The position numbers were made by a program, and so were the translations under genes. From the NCBI GenBank assembly GCA_035689185.1, contig DASSLY010000054.1, forward strand, positions 1-53,583: DNA of 53,583 nt, written 5' to 3'. Positions 40,483 through 48,916 of this stretch are shown one piece after another (position 1 is the stretch's first letter; every line of letters starts with the position of its first letter). Source of the stretch: DASSLY01 sp035689185 (GTDB lineage Bacteria; Actinomycetota; Actinomycetes; Actinomycetales; Dermatophilaceae). Below the pieces are notes generated by a model, which was not told the origin of the DNA, ran no database searches, and saw only the letters and a program-made list of their open reading frames with translations.

Positions 40483-43279
40483 TCGGGACAAGGGCGCCCA
40501 CTACTACCGCAGCGACTTCCAAGTGCACACGCCGCGGGACGGTGCGTGGAAGGGGAAGAAGGCCAAGACCGAGGCCGAACGCATCGCGTACGCGAAGGAG
40601 TTCGTTGCAGAGTGCAGACGCATCGGCCTCCCTGCCGTCGCGATTACCGATCACCATGACTTGGTATTCGCGCCGATCATCCGGAAGGCTGCAGCGGCGG
40701 AGCAAGACGAGAATGGTGACCGCTATCCGCAAGGACAACGGCTCGTGGTGTTTCCTGGGGTCGAGCTCACGCTTGCCCTCGGCCGCCAGGCGCTCCTCAT
40801 CCTTGACGCGGACTTCCCTGACGACCGCCTCCAGCAAGTGTTGCAGGCGCTTGCGATCACGCCACACGACCCGCAGGCGTCCGCGCTGCCCGACGTGAAG
40901 TCGCTCGACCACATTCCGTCCTTCACTGAGTTGCACAAGAAGCTTGACGAGCACGAATGGCTACGCGGGCACTACATCGTGCTTCCGAACGCCACCGACA
41001 GTGGGCACAAGAGCATCCTGCGCAAGGGCATGCAGGCCGAGTACAAGGACATGCCCTGCGTCGGGGGCTACCTTGATGGCTCGATCGACAAGGTCGGTAC
41101 CGGAGTACAGAGCATCGTGGCCGGCGAGGACAAGGCGTGGGGGAACAAGCCGCTCGCGCTCTTCCAAACATCAGACAGCCGGAGCGCGGACTTCTCGACT
41201 CTGGGCACGCCATCAAGTTGGGTGAAATGGGCGCAGCCAACCGCCGAGGCACTGCGCCAGGCTTGCCTTGGCCAGCAGTCACGTATTGCGCACCAGCCGC
41301 CCGAGCTGCCCCCCGTACTGATCTCCAGGCTCACGGTCTCGAACAGCAAGTTCCTCGGTCCCGTGGACGTCGCGTTCAATGCTCAATTCAACGCGGTGAT
41401 CGGCGGACGGGGAACCGGCAAGTCGACGATCTTGGACTACCTGCGATGGGGCCTCTGTGATCAGGCTGCTCAGGCGGGCGACGAGGAGCTGGCAAACCCG
41501 ACCGTTCGCCGTGAGCGACTCATCGAAAACACGCTCAAGCCGGTCGGTGGTCAAGTCGAGGTCTACTTCAGCATCAACGAGATCCCGCACGTCGTGCGAC
41601 GGGACTCCGCGACCGGGGAAATCCTGCTCAAGGTTGGTCCTGGAGAGTTCGACAAGGTACGCGAGGAACACGTGCGCTCGCTTCTGCCCGTGCATGCCTA
41701 CAGCCAGAAGCAGCTCAGCAGCGTTGCACTCCGTGTCGATGAGCTAACGCGCTTCGTGACGGCGCCGATTCAGAGAGATCTCGACGCGCTGGACCAGAAG
41801 ATCACCGAAGTTTCCGGACGTCTGCGGGAGAACTACGCCAAGGTCCAGCGTGCCCGCGACCTCGACTCAGCCATCGAACGCCAGCGGCTCGCAGAGAAGT
41901 CGCTCTCTGAACAAGCCACGAACCTCCGCCAGTCGCTGTCCGACCTGTCCGAAGAGGATCGCCGGGTCCTCGACTCCAAACCCGCCTATGACAGCGCGCG
42001 GGAGGCGATGGACTCGAATGAGCGAGACCTGGATGACCTCCTGGAACTGGGCGACGAGTTTCGTGCTCGCACCGCGACCGTTCGGGACCACATCGCTTCC
42101 GGCCCGGCTGGTCCCGACGCCATGAACGCGCACCTCAGCTCACTACGGGGGGCATACGTCCGCGTCCTCGGTGAAATGCACGCCTCGATCGAGCGCGCCC
42201 TGGCCGAGATGCGGCGTGCGCGAGAGGCCGGCTCTGCGGAGTACGACCTCGGCGAATCAGCGCGCAAGGCAGTCGCCGACTTTGACGTGCTCTACGGCGA
42301 AGTGAAGGGACGCTCCACAGCACACCAAGCGAAGCTCGACGAACTGGCGGGGGTTGAGCAGCGTCGGACGGATGCCGCTCAGTTGCGGAGCAGCCATCAG
42401 CGGGACCGAAAGGCTCTGGGTGACCCTATCGGTTCCCATGCGACCCTTCGGATTGAGCTGGTCGAGCTGTTCCAAGAACGGACGCGCCTCCTCGCCGACG
42501 AAAGTGATCGCCTGACGTCACTGTCCGAAGGCCTGCTGCGCAGCTCGATCAATCGAGGGCAGGGCCTCGCCGCGGTCGAGCAGAGGTTCAAGGGCTTCAT
42601 TCAGGGATCCAGTGTGCGCGGCGGCAGGGTGGAGCAGCTCTTCGCTGCGCTGCGAAGTGAGTCCGATCCGCTTGAAAGCTGGGAGGAGGTGCTCACCGAG
42701 CTTGAGGCGATCATGCAGCTCGAGGAGGACGTTGAGCACACTTCGGAGAGCACCCCAGTACTGAGCCGTCTGGGCTTTCCCGTCGCAGATCAGCAGCGGA
42801 TCAGAAGCCGGATTACCGCAGACGGGTGGCTCGAGCTTGCATTGACACCGATCAAGGATGAACCCGTCTTCGAGTACCAGACCAAAGAGAAGGAGTTCAT
42901 CGCATTCAGCGCAGCCTCCGCAGGGCAGCAAGCCACTGCTTTGCTTCGTGTTCTCCTGTCTCAAACCGGCATGCCCCTCATCATCGATCAGCCCGAGGAG
43001 GACCTCGACAGCCAGGTCGTCCAGGATGTCGTCGCGCGAATCTGGACGGCGAAGAAGGGGCGCCAGCTGATCTTCGCCAGCCACAACGCCAACCTCGTGG
43101 TCAATGGGGATGCCGAACTCGTCGTCGCTTGCGACTACCGCAAGCAGGGCGATCAGTCGGGAGGGCGCATCAAGCTGGAGGGCGCTATTGACGTACCGGA
43201 CGTTCGCGAGGAGATCACCCGTGTCATGGAGGGCGGCGAGAAGGCCTTCCGTCTCCGCAAGGAGCGATACGGTTTCTGA
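40475..43279 (+). CDS. TrlF-like PHP-domain AAA ATPase
   Basis: A 934-residue protein. The N-terminus is PHP-like: YRSDFQVHTPRDGAW near residue 11 and VAITDHHDLVF near 54. An SMC/RecF-type ATPase follows, with Walker A IGGRGTGKSTILDYLRW near residue 309, a long coiled coil at about 420-760, and Walker B PLIIDQPEEDLDSQ near 834 with FASHNANLVV near 868. This is the TrlF-like architecture found beside type I R-M genes. It probably senses or cuts nucleic acid with ATP control. Operon position suggests it extends or backs up restriction. Confidence 0.82.
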   Translation: MTDRDKGAHYYRSDFQVHTPRDGAWKGKKAKTEAERIAYAKEFVAECRRIGLPAVAITDHHDLVFAPIIRKAAAAEQDENGDRYPQGQRLVVFPGVELTLALGRQALLILDADFPDDRLQQVLQALAITPHDPQASALPDVKSLDHIPSFTELHKKLDEHEWLRGHYIVLPNATDSGHKSILRKGMQAEYKDMPCVGGYLDGSIDKVGTGVQSIVAGEDKAWGNKPLALFQTSDSRSADFSTLGTPSSWVKWAQPTAEALRQACLGQQSRIAHQPPELPPVLISRLTVSNSKFLGPVDVAFNAQFNAVIGGRGTGKSTILDYLRWGLCDQAAQAGDEELANPTVRRERLIENTLKPVGGQVEVYFSINEIPHVVRRDSATGEILLKVGPGEFDKVREEHVRSLLPVHAYSQKQLSSVALRVDELTRFVTAPIQRDLDALDQKITEVSGRLRENYAKVQRARDLDSAIERQRLAEKSLSEQATNLRQSLSDLSEEDRRVLDSKPAYDSAREAMDSNERDLDDLLELGDEFRARTATVRDHIASGPAGPDAMNAHLSSLRGAYVRVLGEMHASIERALAEMRRAREAGSAEYDLGESARKAVADFDVLYGEVKGRSTAHQAKLDELAGVEQRRTDAAQLRSSHQRDRKALGDPIGSHATLRIELVELFQERTRLLADESDRLTSLSEGLLRSSINRGQGLAAVEQRFKGFIQGSSVRGGRVEQLFAALRSESDPLESWEEVLTELEAIMQLEEDVEHTSESTPVLSRLGFPVADQQRIRSRITADGWLELALTPIKDEPVFEYQTKEKEFIAFSAASAGQQATALLRVLLSQTGMPLIIDQPEEDLDSQVVQDVVARIWTAKKGRQLIFASHNANLVVNGDAELVVACDYRKQGDQSGGRIKLEGAIDVPDVREEITRVMEGGEKAFRLRKERYGF

Positions 43280-43349
43280 CGGGTGTGATGGGACGAGCCG
43301 CGCGGACGCTTGATGTCCAGGCGGCCTGTCGGCCCCCGAGAGCTGGGGC

Positions 43350-44246
43350 TTAGTCGTGCGCGTGCCCTGCCATCCACTCACTCGCCTTCTGCGAGATCTT
43401 CTCGGGATGGTTCTGCTGAACGAAATCCAAGAACTGGACCATGCCCGCCAGCTGGTCGTTTCCGTAGCTGTCACGTGTCGGTAGGTCGAGGAGTCGGTCT
43501 ATGTCGGCCTCAGTGAGTTCGTCTACGAGCAGCTCGAGCTGCATCAGGACGACGTTGCTGTGGTCCCAACTGTTCGTGAAGTCAGCCTCGTCGAGCCACT
43601 TGTTCTTTAGGACCTTACGCACCGACGTTGACGCCAGCCCGGCGGGAAGCTGCAGTCCTTGGAGCCACTTGCCGTTCTCGAAGTCGCGGTAGAACGCCGA
43701 GGCGGATCGGTAGCTGCGCTTCTTGGCGAGCACAAGCTGCTCGACCTCCTGGATCGTCTCCTCGCTGACGTAGCGAGTGACCAGGTCGTAGGCGAGGCTT
43801 GCGAGCGAGATGTAGTGCAGAGCGAGATTCGGCTCCATTGGCGCCGCCAGGGTATGCGCCTTCTCGTTGCGGAGGAACTGCACGCCCAGGTGCAGATATC
43901 CGATACCTCGGAAGAAGTCGCTCTCCGCGAGGTTTGAAGGTTTCGCCTTGCCGTACAAGGCTGCGTAATGCTTGTCGCTTTGAGCGTTCTCGTTGAAGAC
44001 GTCAGTCGCCTTCTCATGTGCGGTCAGGTCACGGAGCTTCTCGCGTACGACCTTGTACGACTCGTCGACGGCGTGGAAGTAGTCACCGGTTGCCAGATAT
44101 GGCTCGATGTGGCCGTAGATGTCCTCGTGGATCTCAATCTCGATTTTGCTACCCGTGACCGTGGCCTCGGTCGTGAAGGTGACGGGTGCTGTTGCCTCAG
44201 TCGCCTGCGCCGTGTCGTTGGTCTGCACCTGTGCAAAGTAGTCCAC
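43350..44246 (-). CDS. TIGR02391-like HEPN protein
   Basis: A 298-residue protein. The middle matches the TIGR02391 (Ymh) layout: ATGDYFHAVDESYKVVREKL near residue 52, ESDFFRGIGYLHLGVQFLRN near 109 and RNEKAH near residue 127, an R-x4-H HEPN ribonuclease motif. C-terminal helices are not recognised. The GTG at 44246 has a poor ribosome-binding site. A different frame just upstream (from an ATG at 44308) reads MSKFLAGETPSAPEGELHQG and would join it with one indel, so the true N-terminus may be longer. Lies 75 bp downstream of the nuclease-like gene. Confidence 0.72.
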   Translation of the reverse strand: MDYFAQVQTNDTAQATEATAPVTFTTEATVTGSKIEIEIHEDIYGHIEPYLATGDYFHAVDESYKVVREKLRDLTAHEKATDVFNENAQSDKHYAALYGKAKPSNLAESDFFRGIGYLHLGVQFLRNEKAHTLAAPMEPNLALHYISLASLAYDLVTRYVSEETIQEVEQLVLAKKRSYRSASAFYRDFENGKWLQGLQLPAGLASTSVRKVLKNKWLDEADFTNSWDHSNVVLMQLELLVDELTEADIDRLLDLPTRDSYGNDQLAGMVQFLDFVQQNHPEKISQKASEWMAGHAHD

Positions 44247-44320
44247 CGGCCCTGGTGTAGCTCGCCCTCCGGCGCGGACGGCGTCTCGCCGGCCAAGAAC
44301 TTGCTCATCCTGCGGAAACG

Positions 44321-45079
44321 CTAGTGCTTGATGAGGAGCGCACGGATGCCGTCAGTCGCCTCGAGGTCTCGACGGAACTCGGCCTCGTCTCGCAGTGCGC
44401 CGGCAACGTCGTAGACCACGAACACGATGGCGTCGTACGCCTTCTGGTACGCCTGAATGTCGGCGTTGATCTCGTCGACCATGCGGCCGACGGTGGTGCC
44501 TTCCTTGACGATCTTCACCTCTATCGCCGTCTTGAGTGGCGGCAGAACGAAGTCGGGGATGACCTCTTTGACGGATACCTTCACGCGGCCGGACTCGCGG
44601 TCGTAGTCGAGCCCCTTCTCCATGCCGCGCCCAATCAGTAGCTGCTCGACAACGTCTTGGACGTCCTTCTCGCGCTCCGGCCGGCTCAAGACTGCGCGGC
44701 GAAGGTTCGCCTGAAGGAAGTCTGCGATCCCCGTGATGCGCTCAGCCTTTGGCTGCGTCCGGTTGCGGAGGTGTGCGACCAAGATGAAGAGATTCGCTCG
44801 GACGGACTCGAAGAGCTCCTGCTGAGTCATGGCGATCGTGTCCGTGCTGCCCGGGATGGCATCCATGTTGAAGACATCGATCGGTGCTTCGATGTGCTCG
44901 ATCGACTCGACCTGCTCCACGATCTGGTTGTATTTCCGGGCAAACTGCTTGAAGCTCGCGAATCGCCAGACGTCCGTCGTGCTGGTTGCCGAGACCGCTG
45001 CCGCCATAGCGTCCAGGAGTGCTTCGGCCATGTGCAGGCGTTGTTCAAGCGCTTGTTCGATCTGATCGGCCACGGCCAC
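44321..45079 (-). CDS. PD-(D/E)XK nuclease-like protein
   Basis: A 252-residue protein. The N-terminal 150 residues are helical (MAEALLDAMAAAVSATSTTD onward). The C-terminal part has VIPDFVLPPLKTAIEVKIVK near residue 170, with the Asp and the E-x-K of a PD-(D/E)XK core, then DEINADIQAYQKAYDAIVFV and a closing strand IRALLIKH. This matches restriction-endonuclease-like fold proteins of defence islands. GTG start at 45079. It precedes the HEPN gene on the same strand and probably forms a two-gene module with it. Confidence 0.72.
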   Translation of the reverse strand: MAVADQIEQALEQRLHMAEALLDAMAAAVSATSTTDVWRFASFKQFARKYNQIVEQVESIEHIEAPIDVFNMDAIPGSTDTIAMTQQELFESVRANLFILVAHLRNRTQPKAERITGIADFLQANLRRAVLSRPEREKDVQDVVEQLLIGRGMEKGLDYDRESGRVKVSVKEVIPDFVLPPLKTAIEVKIVKEGTTVGRMVDEINADIQAYQKAYDAIVFVVYDVAGALRDEAEFRRDLEATDGIRALLIKH

Positions 45080-45329
45080 AGTCTGGCAAACCCCACCGAC
45101 AACTGGGTTGTTGACGATGCCGCCTCAGGATCGCCCGCACCGTCTCGCGGTGGATCACGTAAGCCGTGGCAAGCTCTCGGTGCAGCGCTCCGGCCACATG
45201 GCGCTCCACCAGTTCCTGCTGCTGCTCGCCGGTCAGGCGCACCTGCCACTGCCGGGTCGAGCGCGGCTTGTCTGGGCGGTCTCTACGAGACCCGGCCAAG
45301 CCCGGTCTCCAGCAGCCAGACCGTCGCAC
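45045..45329 (-). CDS. Small HTH protein or recombinase tail fragment
   Basis: Up to 94 residues; the recognisable part is RLTGEQQQELVERHVAGALH followed by RELATAYVIHRETVRAILRR, a resolvase/Hin-type HTH. There is no catalytic domain, and the first 25 and last 20 residues look non-native. It may be a stand-alone regulator or the C-terminal remnant of a serine recombinase. It overlaps the nuclease-like gene start by 35 bp and follows the integrase on the same strand. Confidence 0.45.
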   Translation of the reverse strand: MRRSGCWRPGLAGSRRDRPDKPRSTRQWQVRLTGEQQQELVERHVAGALHRELATAYVIHRETVRAILRRHRQQPSCRWGLPDCGRGRSDRTSA

Positions 45330-45419
45330 CGTCGGGATTTGATAGTTGTCCCGCTAGGACCACCGAGGGACGCGTCCGGTCCTGACAAATCCAGTGCCTT
45401 GACTGATAGCTGCATTCCC

Positions 45420-46826
45420 TCACAGAGCTGCCAACTTGTCGACCGAGTCGCGGAGGGCGTCTTCGCCGGCCCGGACGTAGTGGTTGAGGACCGTGGTGAG
45501 CTTGTCGCCGAGGTACTGGGCGACCACCTCCCATGGCTCGCCAAGCTCCTCGTGGAACCACTTGGTCGCGGCGTGGTGGCGGAGGTTGCGGTAGACGATC
45601 GTCTTGGGCCAGGCGTTGTCGGGATCGTTCTCCTCGACCCAGGTGCGGACGCGATGCCAGCGTTCGTTGTGCATCTCGGGCTTCATCGGCAGGCCGGTCA
45701 CGGTGTCGACGAAGAGCCAGAGCTCGTCCTCGGGTGGGACGGGGTAGTTCCACCAGGCGAGGTTCCGGTCCTTCTCGCGAGCAGCCAGCGACGCCCGGCG
45801 CTGGCGCTCGACCTCCTGAGCGTTGGTGACCTGCTGGAGCGACGCCGTCGCGGGCAGGCGGAGCAGTTCCTTGACGCGGGGGAGGAGCTCGTCGTGCATC
45901 AGGGACCGCGGCAGCGGCACCTCGTGGATGGTGTGGTTCTTCACCGGGCCGCGGAATCCCGTGGCCCCTCGTGGCGTGATCCACGAGCCGTTGACGTGGA
46001 CGTAGCCGCGGTCGAAGAAGACGTCGATCGCGCGGAGCGCGTTCTGCTCGCCGAGCCTCAGCCCACCGAAGCCGGCCACGCGGATCTTGGTGCCGAACAG
46101 CGGGAGCCGAGTCATCAGCGGGTCGTCTCCGTCGGGCCCGCACAGCTTGTCAGCGGCGGCCGCCATCGCCTTCACCTGACGAGTCTCCGGGCGCAGGCGC
46201 GGGTCGACGTACTGCGCCGTCGCTCCATGCAAGACGTTGGCGCGGCCGATCTCCAGTCCGTCCAGCGGATCGATCGACCGGTCGAGCCAGCCCAGCCGCC
46301 ACGCCAACTTCCGCATCGCGGACAGCTGGCCGCGAAGGTCTTCGCGGCCACGCTGGGAGAAGAGCGTCTTGCTGCCCTTCTCCATCACCTTGCGGCTGTG
46401 CTCGACGCGCCACTTCGTCACCGGCACGGCGCCGATTGTCGGCAGGATGTGGGCGTTGAGCCGGGACTCGCGCTGCTCCATCGTCCGCGGCTGCTTGCCG
46501 CGCTCGATCGAATCCCTGAGGTACTCCTCGCCGAGCATCCGGATCGTGCGCGCCGCTCGCACGTCGGCGCCGACCGGCGTCTCCGACTCGGTGTCCAGCG
46601 CGGCCTCGGCCTGGGCGAAGATTCGACGTGCCTCGTCCTCCGACGCAGCCCGACGCAGCACCCGCTTCCACGGCTCGCCGTCAGCGGCCGGGGCCTTGAA
46701 GTACACCTGGTACTTGTTGCCACCCGACGACGGCGCATAGAGGCGCACCCGCCACGGCCGCGAGCTGCCGCCCGTCGTACGCGGCTTGCCCTGCGCGAGC
46801 AGCTTCGGCTGAGAACGAGCGGCCAC
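45420..46826 (-). CDS. int: Tyrosine site-specific integrase
   Basis: A 468-residue tyrosine recombinase. An N-terminal basic segment (PKLLAQGKPRTTGG) and AP2/SAM-like domain precede the catalytic core. Residues: Arg in GGLRLGEQNAL near 257, the NLRHHAATKWFHEEL box near 421 (the first His of the usual HxLRH is replaced by Arg), and Tyr in TVLNHYVRAGEDALRDS near 452. It starts 107 bp from the rebuilt target gene, facing away, next to the right terminal repeats. It should join the element into the Cys-His-Trp-Cys codons of the YyaL-like gene. Confidence 0.93.
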   Translation of the reverse strand: MAARSQPKLLAQGKPRTTGGSSRPWRVRLYAPSSGGNKYQVYFKAPAADGEPWKRVLRRAASEDEARRIFAQAEAALDTESETPVGADVRAARTIRMLGEEYLRDSIERGKQPRTMEQRESRLNAHILPTIGAVPVTKWRVEHSRKVMEKGSKTLFSQRGREDLRGQLSAMRKLAWRLGWLDRSIDPLDGLEIGRANVLHGATAQYVDPRLRPETRQVKAMAAAADKLCGPDGDDPLMTRLPLFGTKIRVAGFGGLRLGEQNALRAIDVFFDRGYVHVNGSWITPRGATGFRGPVKNHTIHEVPLPRSLMHDELLPRVKELLRLPATASLQQVTNAQEVERQRRASLAAREKDRNLAWWNYPVPPEDELWLFVDTVTGLPMKPEMHNERWHRVRTWVEENDPDNAWPKTIVYRNLRHHAATKWFHEELGEPWEVVAQYLGDKLTTVLNHYVRAGEDALRDSVDKLAAL

Positions 46827-46864
46827 CGAGACCTCCTAGGCTGGAGAAGCCATCGTACGCTGTT

Positions 46865-46908
46865 TTCGTGCATCACTCTCGTGCATCACTCGCGGAAAAG
46901 TGATGCAC
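46865..46908 (+). repeat. Terminal repeats, right copy, with inverted third unit
   Basis: 46865-46895 repeats the left-end sequence at 23658-23688 with one mismatch. Here a third unit, AGTGATGCAC at 46899-46908, follows in inverted orientation. GTGATGCAC also recurs inside the element-supplied part of the target gene (47044-47052). These are good candidates for integrase arm sites and overlap the likely int promoter. Confidence 0.7.
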
Positions 46909-46932
46909 GTGCCACTCGTCAGGAGTCACAGG
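46905..46932 (+). repeat. 28-bp direct repeat, right copy (with 23353-23380)
   Basis: Identical to 23353-23380. It contains the AGGAG ribosome-binding site of the intact YyaL-like gene. After it the two copies differ by one inserted A and then by many synonymous changes. Confidence 0.85.
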
Positions 46933-46933
46933 A

Positions 46934-48916
46934 ATGGCCAACCGCCTTGCCTCGGCAACGAGTCCATATTTGCTCCAACATGCCGAAAATCCTGTGGATT
47001 GGTGGGAGTGGGAACCCGAAGCGTTCGAGGAAGCAAGGCGTCGTGATGCACCAGTTCTGCTGTCCGTCGGGTACGCTGCCTGCCACTGGTGCCACGTGAT
47101 GGCCCACGAGTCGTTCGAGGACGAGCGGGTCGCCCGCGTCCTCAACGCCGGCTTCGTGGCGGTCAAGGTCGACCGGGAGGAGCGGCCGGACATCGACGCC
47201 GTCTACATGGCCGCCACCACCGCGTTGACCGGGCACGGTGGGTGGCCGATGACGTGCCTGCTCACCCCCGACGGCGAACCCTTCTACGCCGGCACCTACT
47301 ACCCCAAGGCGCAGTTCCTGCAGCTGCTGGCCGCGGTCGAGCAGGCCTGGACCAGTGAGCGGACCCAGGTGGACGGCAGCGCGGCGCGCATCGCCGAGGC
47401 GCTGCGCCAGGTCCCGCGGCCGCGGCCGGCCCAACCGCTGGACGGCCAGGCGCTGGACGCAGCCGAGCGCCGCCTGGCCGCGACGTTCGACCAGGTCAAC
47501 GCCGGCTTCGGTGGCGCGTCGAAGTTCCCGCCCTCGATGGTGCTGGAGTTCCTGCTCCGCCACCACGGGCGCACGGGCTCGCCGACGGCTCTGCGGCTGG
47601 CCGAGCGGACCTGCGCAGCCATGGCGCGCGGCGGCATCTACGACCAGCTGGCCGGGGGGTTCGCCCGCTACGCCGTCGACGCCGCCTGGGTGGTCCCGCA
47701 CTTCGAGAAGATGCTCTACGACAACGCCCAGCTGGTCCGGGTCTACGCCCACCTGTGGCGGGCCACCGGCAGCGACCTGGCCGAGCGGGTGACCCGGGAG
47801 ACCGTCGAGTTCCTGCTGCGGGATCTCGGCACCGGGAACGGCGGCCTGGCCTGCTCGCTGGACGCGGACGCCGAGGGCGTGGAAGGCCTGACCTACGCCT
47901 GGGACCCGGCCGAACTTGCCGACGTGCTCGGCCCGGCCGACGGCCGACGCGCCGCCGCGCTGCTCGGCGTCACCCCGGCCGGCACCTTCGAGCGCGGCCT
48001 GTCCACGCTGCAGCTGCGGGAGGACCCCACGGACCCAAAGTGGTGGGCGCGGACCCGAGACCAGTTGTATGCCGCGCGGCGTCGCCGTCCGCAGCCCCCC
48101 CGTGACGACAAGGTGGTCACCTCCTGGAACGGCCTGGCCATCGCCGCGCTGGCCGACGCCGGCGCGCTGCTGGGCCGGCCGTCGTGGGTGGACGCGGCGG
48201 TCCGGTGCGCGGACACGGTGCTGCACACCCACCTGGTCGGCGGCCGGCTGCGCCGGTCCTCCCGCGACGGTCGGGTCGGGGCGGCCCTGGGGGTGGCCGA
48301 CGACTACGGCAACCTGGCCGAGGGGTTGCTGGCGCTGCACCAGGCCACCCTCGACCCGCGGTGGCTGCGCGCGGCGGCCGAGCTGCTCGATGTCGCGCTG
48401 GACCTTTTCGCCGACGGCGACGGCGGCTTCTTCGACACCGGCGCCGACGCCGAGCAGCTGTTCACCCGGCCGCGCACCCAGGCCGACAACGCCGAGCCGT
48501 CCGGCCACTCGGCGCTGGCGAACGCCCTGCTGACCAGCGCGGCGCTGACCGGTTCGCCGCGGCACCGCGACGCCGCCGATCAGGCCGTCGCCGCGGCCGC
48601 TCCGCTGGCCGGCCAGGACCCGCGGTTCGCCGGCTGGACGCTCGCTGCGGCGGAGGCGCTGCTGGCGGGACCGCTGCAGGTGGCGGTGGTGGGCGACGAC
48701 GAGGTCGCTGCGGCAATGGTCTCGGCGAGCCGCCGCGCCACCTCGCCGGGCACGGTGCTCGCCGCCGGTGAGCCGGACCAGCAGGGCCTGCCACTGCTGC
48801 AGGCGCGGCCGCGCGTGGGGGGCGGCTCCACGGCATACGTGTGCCGTGGTTTCGTGTGCGAGCGGCCGGTGACCACCGTGGCCGAGCTGGCGGCCCTGCT
48901 AGCGCGGGGCGAGTGA
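46934..48916 (+). CDS. YyaL-like thioredoxin-fold protein (DUF255), integration target
   Basis: A 660-residue protein of normal family length. The N-terminal thioredoxin-like domain has ACHWCHVMAHESFED (Cys50, Cys53) and HGGWPMTCLLTPDGEPFYAG near residue 96. The rest is an alpha/alpha barrel (GGIYDQLAGGFARYAVD, VPHFEKMLYDNAQLV, VVTSWNGLAIAALADAG). Catalytic role is not established for the family. Codons 1-49 are visibly less GC-rich than the remainder, consistent with replacement by the element. The promoter is now element DNA. Its 3' end overlaps the convergent ABC gene by 18 bp. Confidence 0.92.
   Translation: MANRLASATSPYLLQHAENPVDWWEWEPEAFEEARRRDAPVLLSVGYAACHWCHVMAHESFEDERVARVLNAGFVAVKVDREERPDIDAVYMAATTALTGHGGWPMTCLLTPDGEPFYAGTYYPKAQFLQLLAAVEQAWTSERTQVDGSAARIAEALRQVPRPRPAQPLDGQALDAAERRLAATFDQVNAGFGGASKFPPSMVLEFLLRHHGRTGSPTALRLAERTCAAMARGGIYDQLAGGFARYAVDAAWVVPHFEKMLYDNAQLVRVYAHLWRATGSDLAERVTRETVEFLLRDLGTGNGGLACSLDADAEGVEGLTYAWDPAELADVLGPADGRRAAALLGVTPAGTFERGLSTLQLREDPTDPKWWARTRDQLYAARRRRPQPPRDDKVVTSWNGLAIAALADAGALLGRPSWVDAAVRCADTVLHTHLVGGRLRRSSRDGRVGAALGVADDYGNLAEGLLALHQATLDPRWLRAAAELLDVALDLFADGDGGFFDTGADAEQLFTRPRTQADNAEPSGHSALANALLTSAALTGSPRHRDAADQAVAAAAPLAGQDPRFAGWTLAAAEALLAGPLQVAVVGDDEVAAAMVSASRRATSPGTVLAAGEPDQQGLPLLQARPRVGGGSTAYVCRGFVCERPVTTVAELAALLARGE
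47081..47096. other. Right attachment-site core (attR)
   Basis: TGCCACTGGTGCCACG, codons 50-54 of the YyaL-like gene, identical to 23530-23545. Sequence to the left is element-supplied and to the right is chromosomal, where GC content rises. Confidence 0.75.

Larger units (their letters stand above)
23546..47096. mobile_element. Integrative and mobilizable element with defence cargo, about 23.5 kb
   Basis: Bounded by the duplicated 16-bp core and by partial copies of the target gene. It carries a tyrosine integrase beside the right end, two small excisionase-like HTH genes, an XRE regulator and a MobF relaxase-helicase. No VirB4, coupling protein or other type IV secretion gene and no replication gene was seen, so it looks mobilizable rather than self-transmissible. 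Cargo: MNT/HEPN, a PIN/antitoxin remnant, NERD, Kiwa, type I R-M with extensions, and a HEPN/PD-(D/E)XK pair. It appears to bring the first 49 or so codons of the target gene, restoring an open frame after insertion. Confidence 0.85.

Noticed and set aside
23546..47096. Self-transmissible ICE
   Set aside because: No coupling protein, VirB4-like ATPase or mating-pair genes found; only a relaxase is present.
45108..47099. 663-codon plus-strand frame across integrase and target-gene start
   Set aside because: Antisense to the integrase and out of frame with the YyaL-like gene; no protein-like features.
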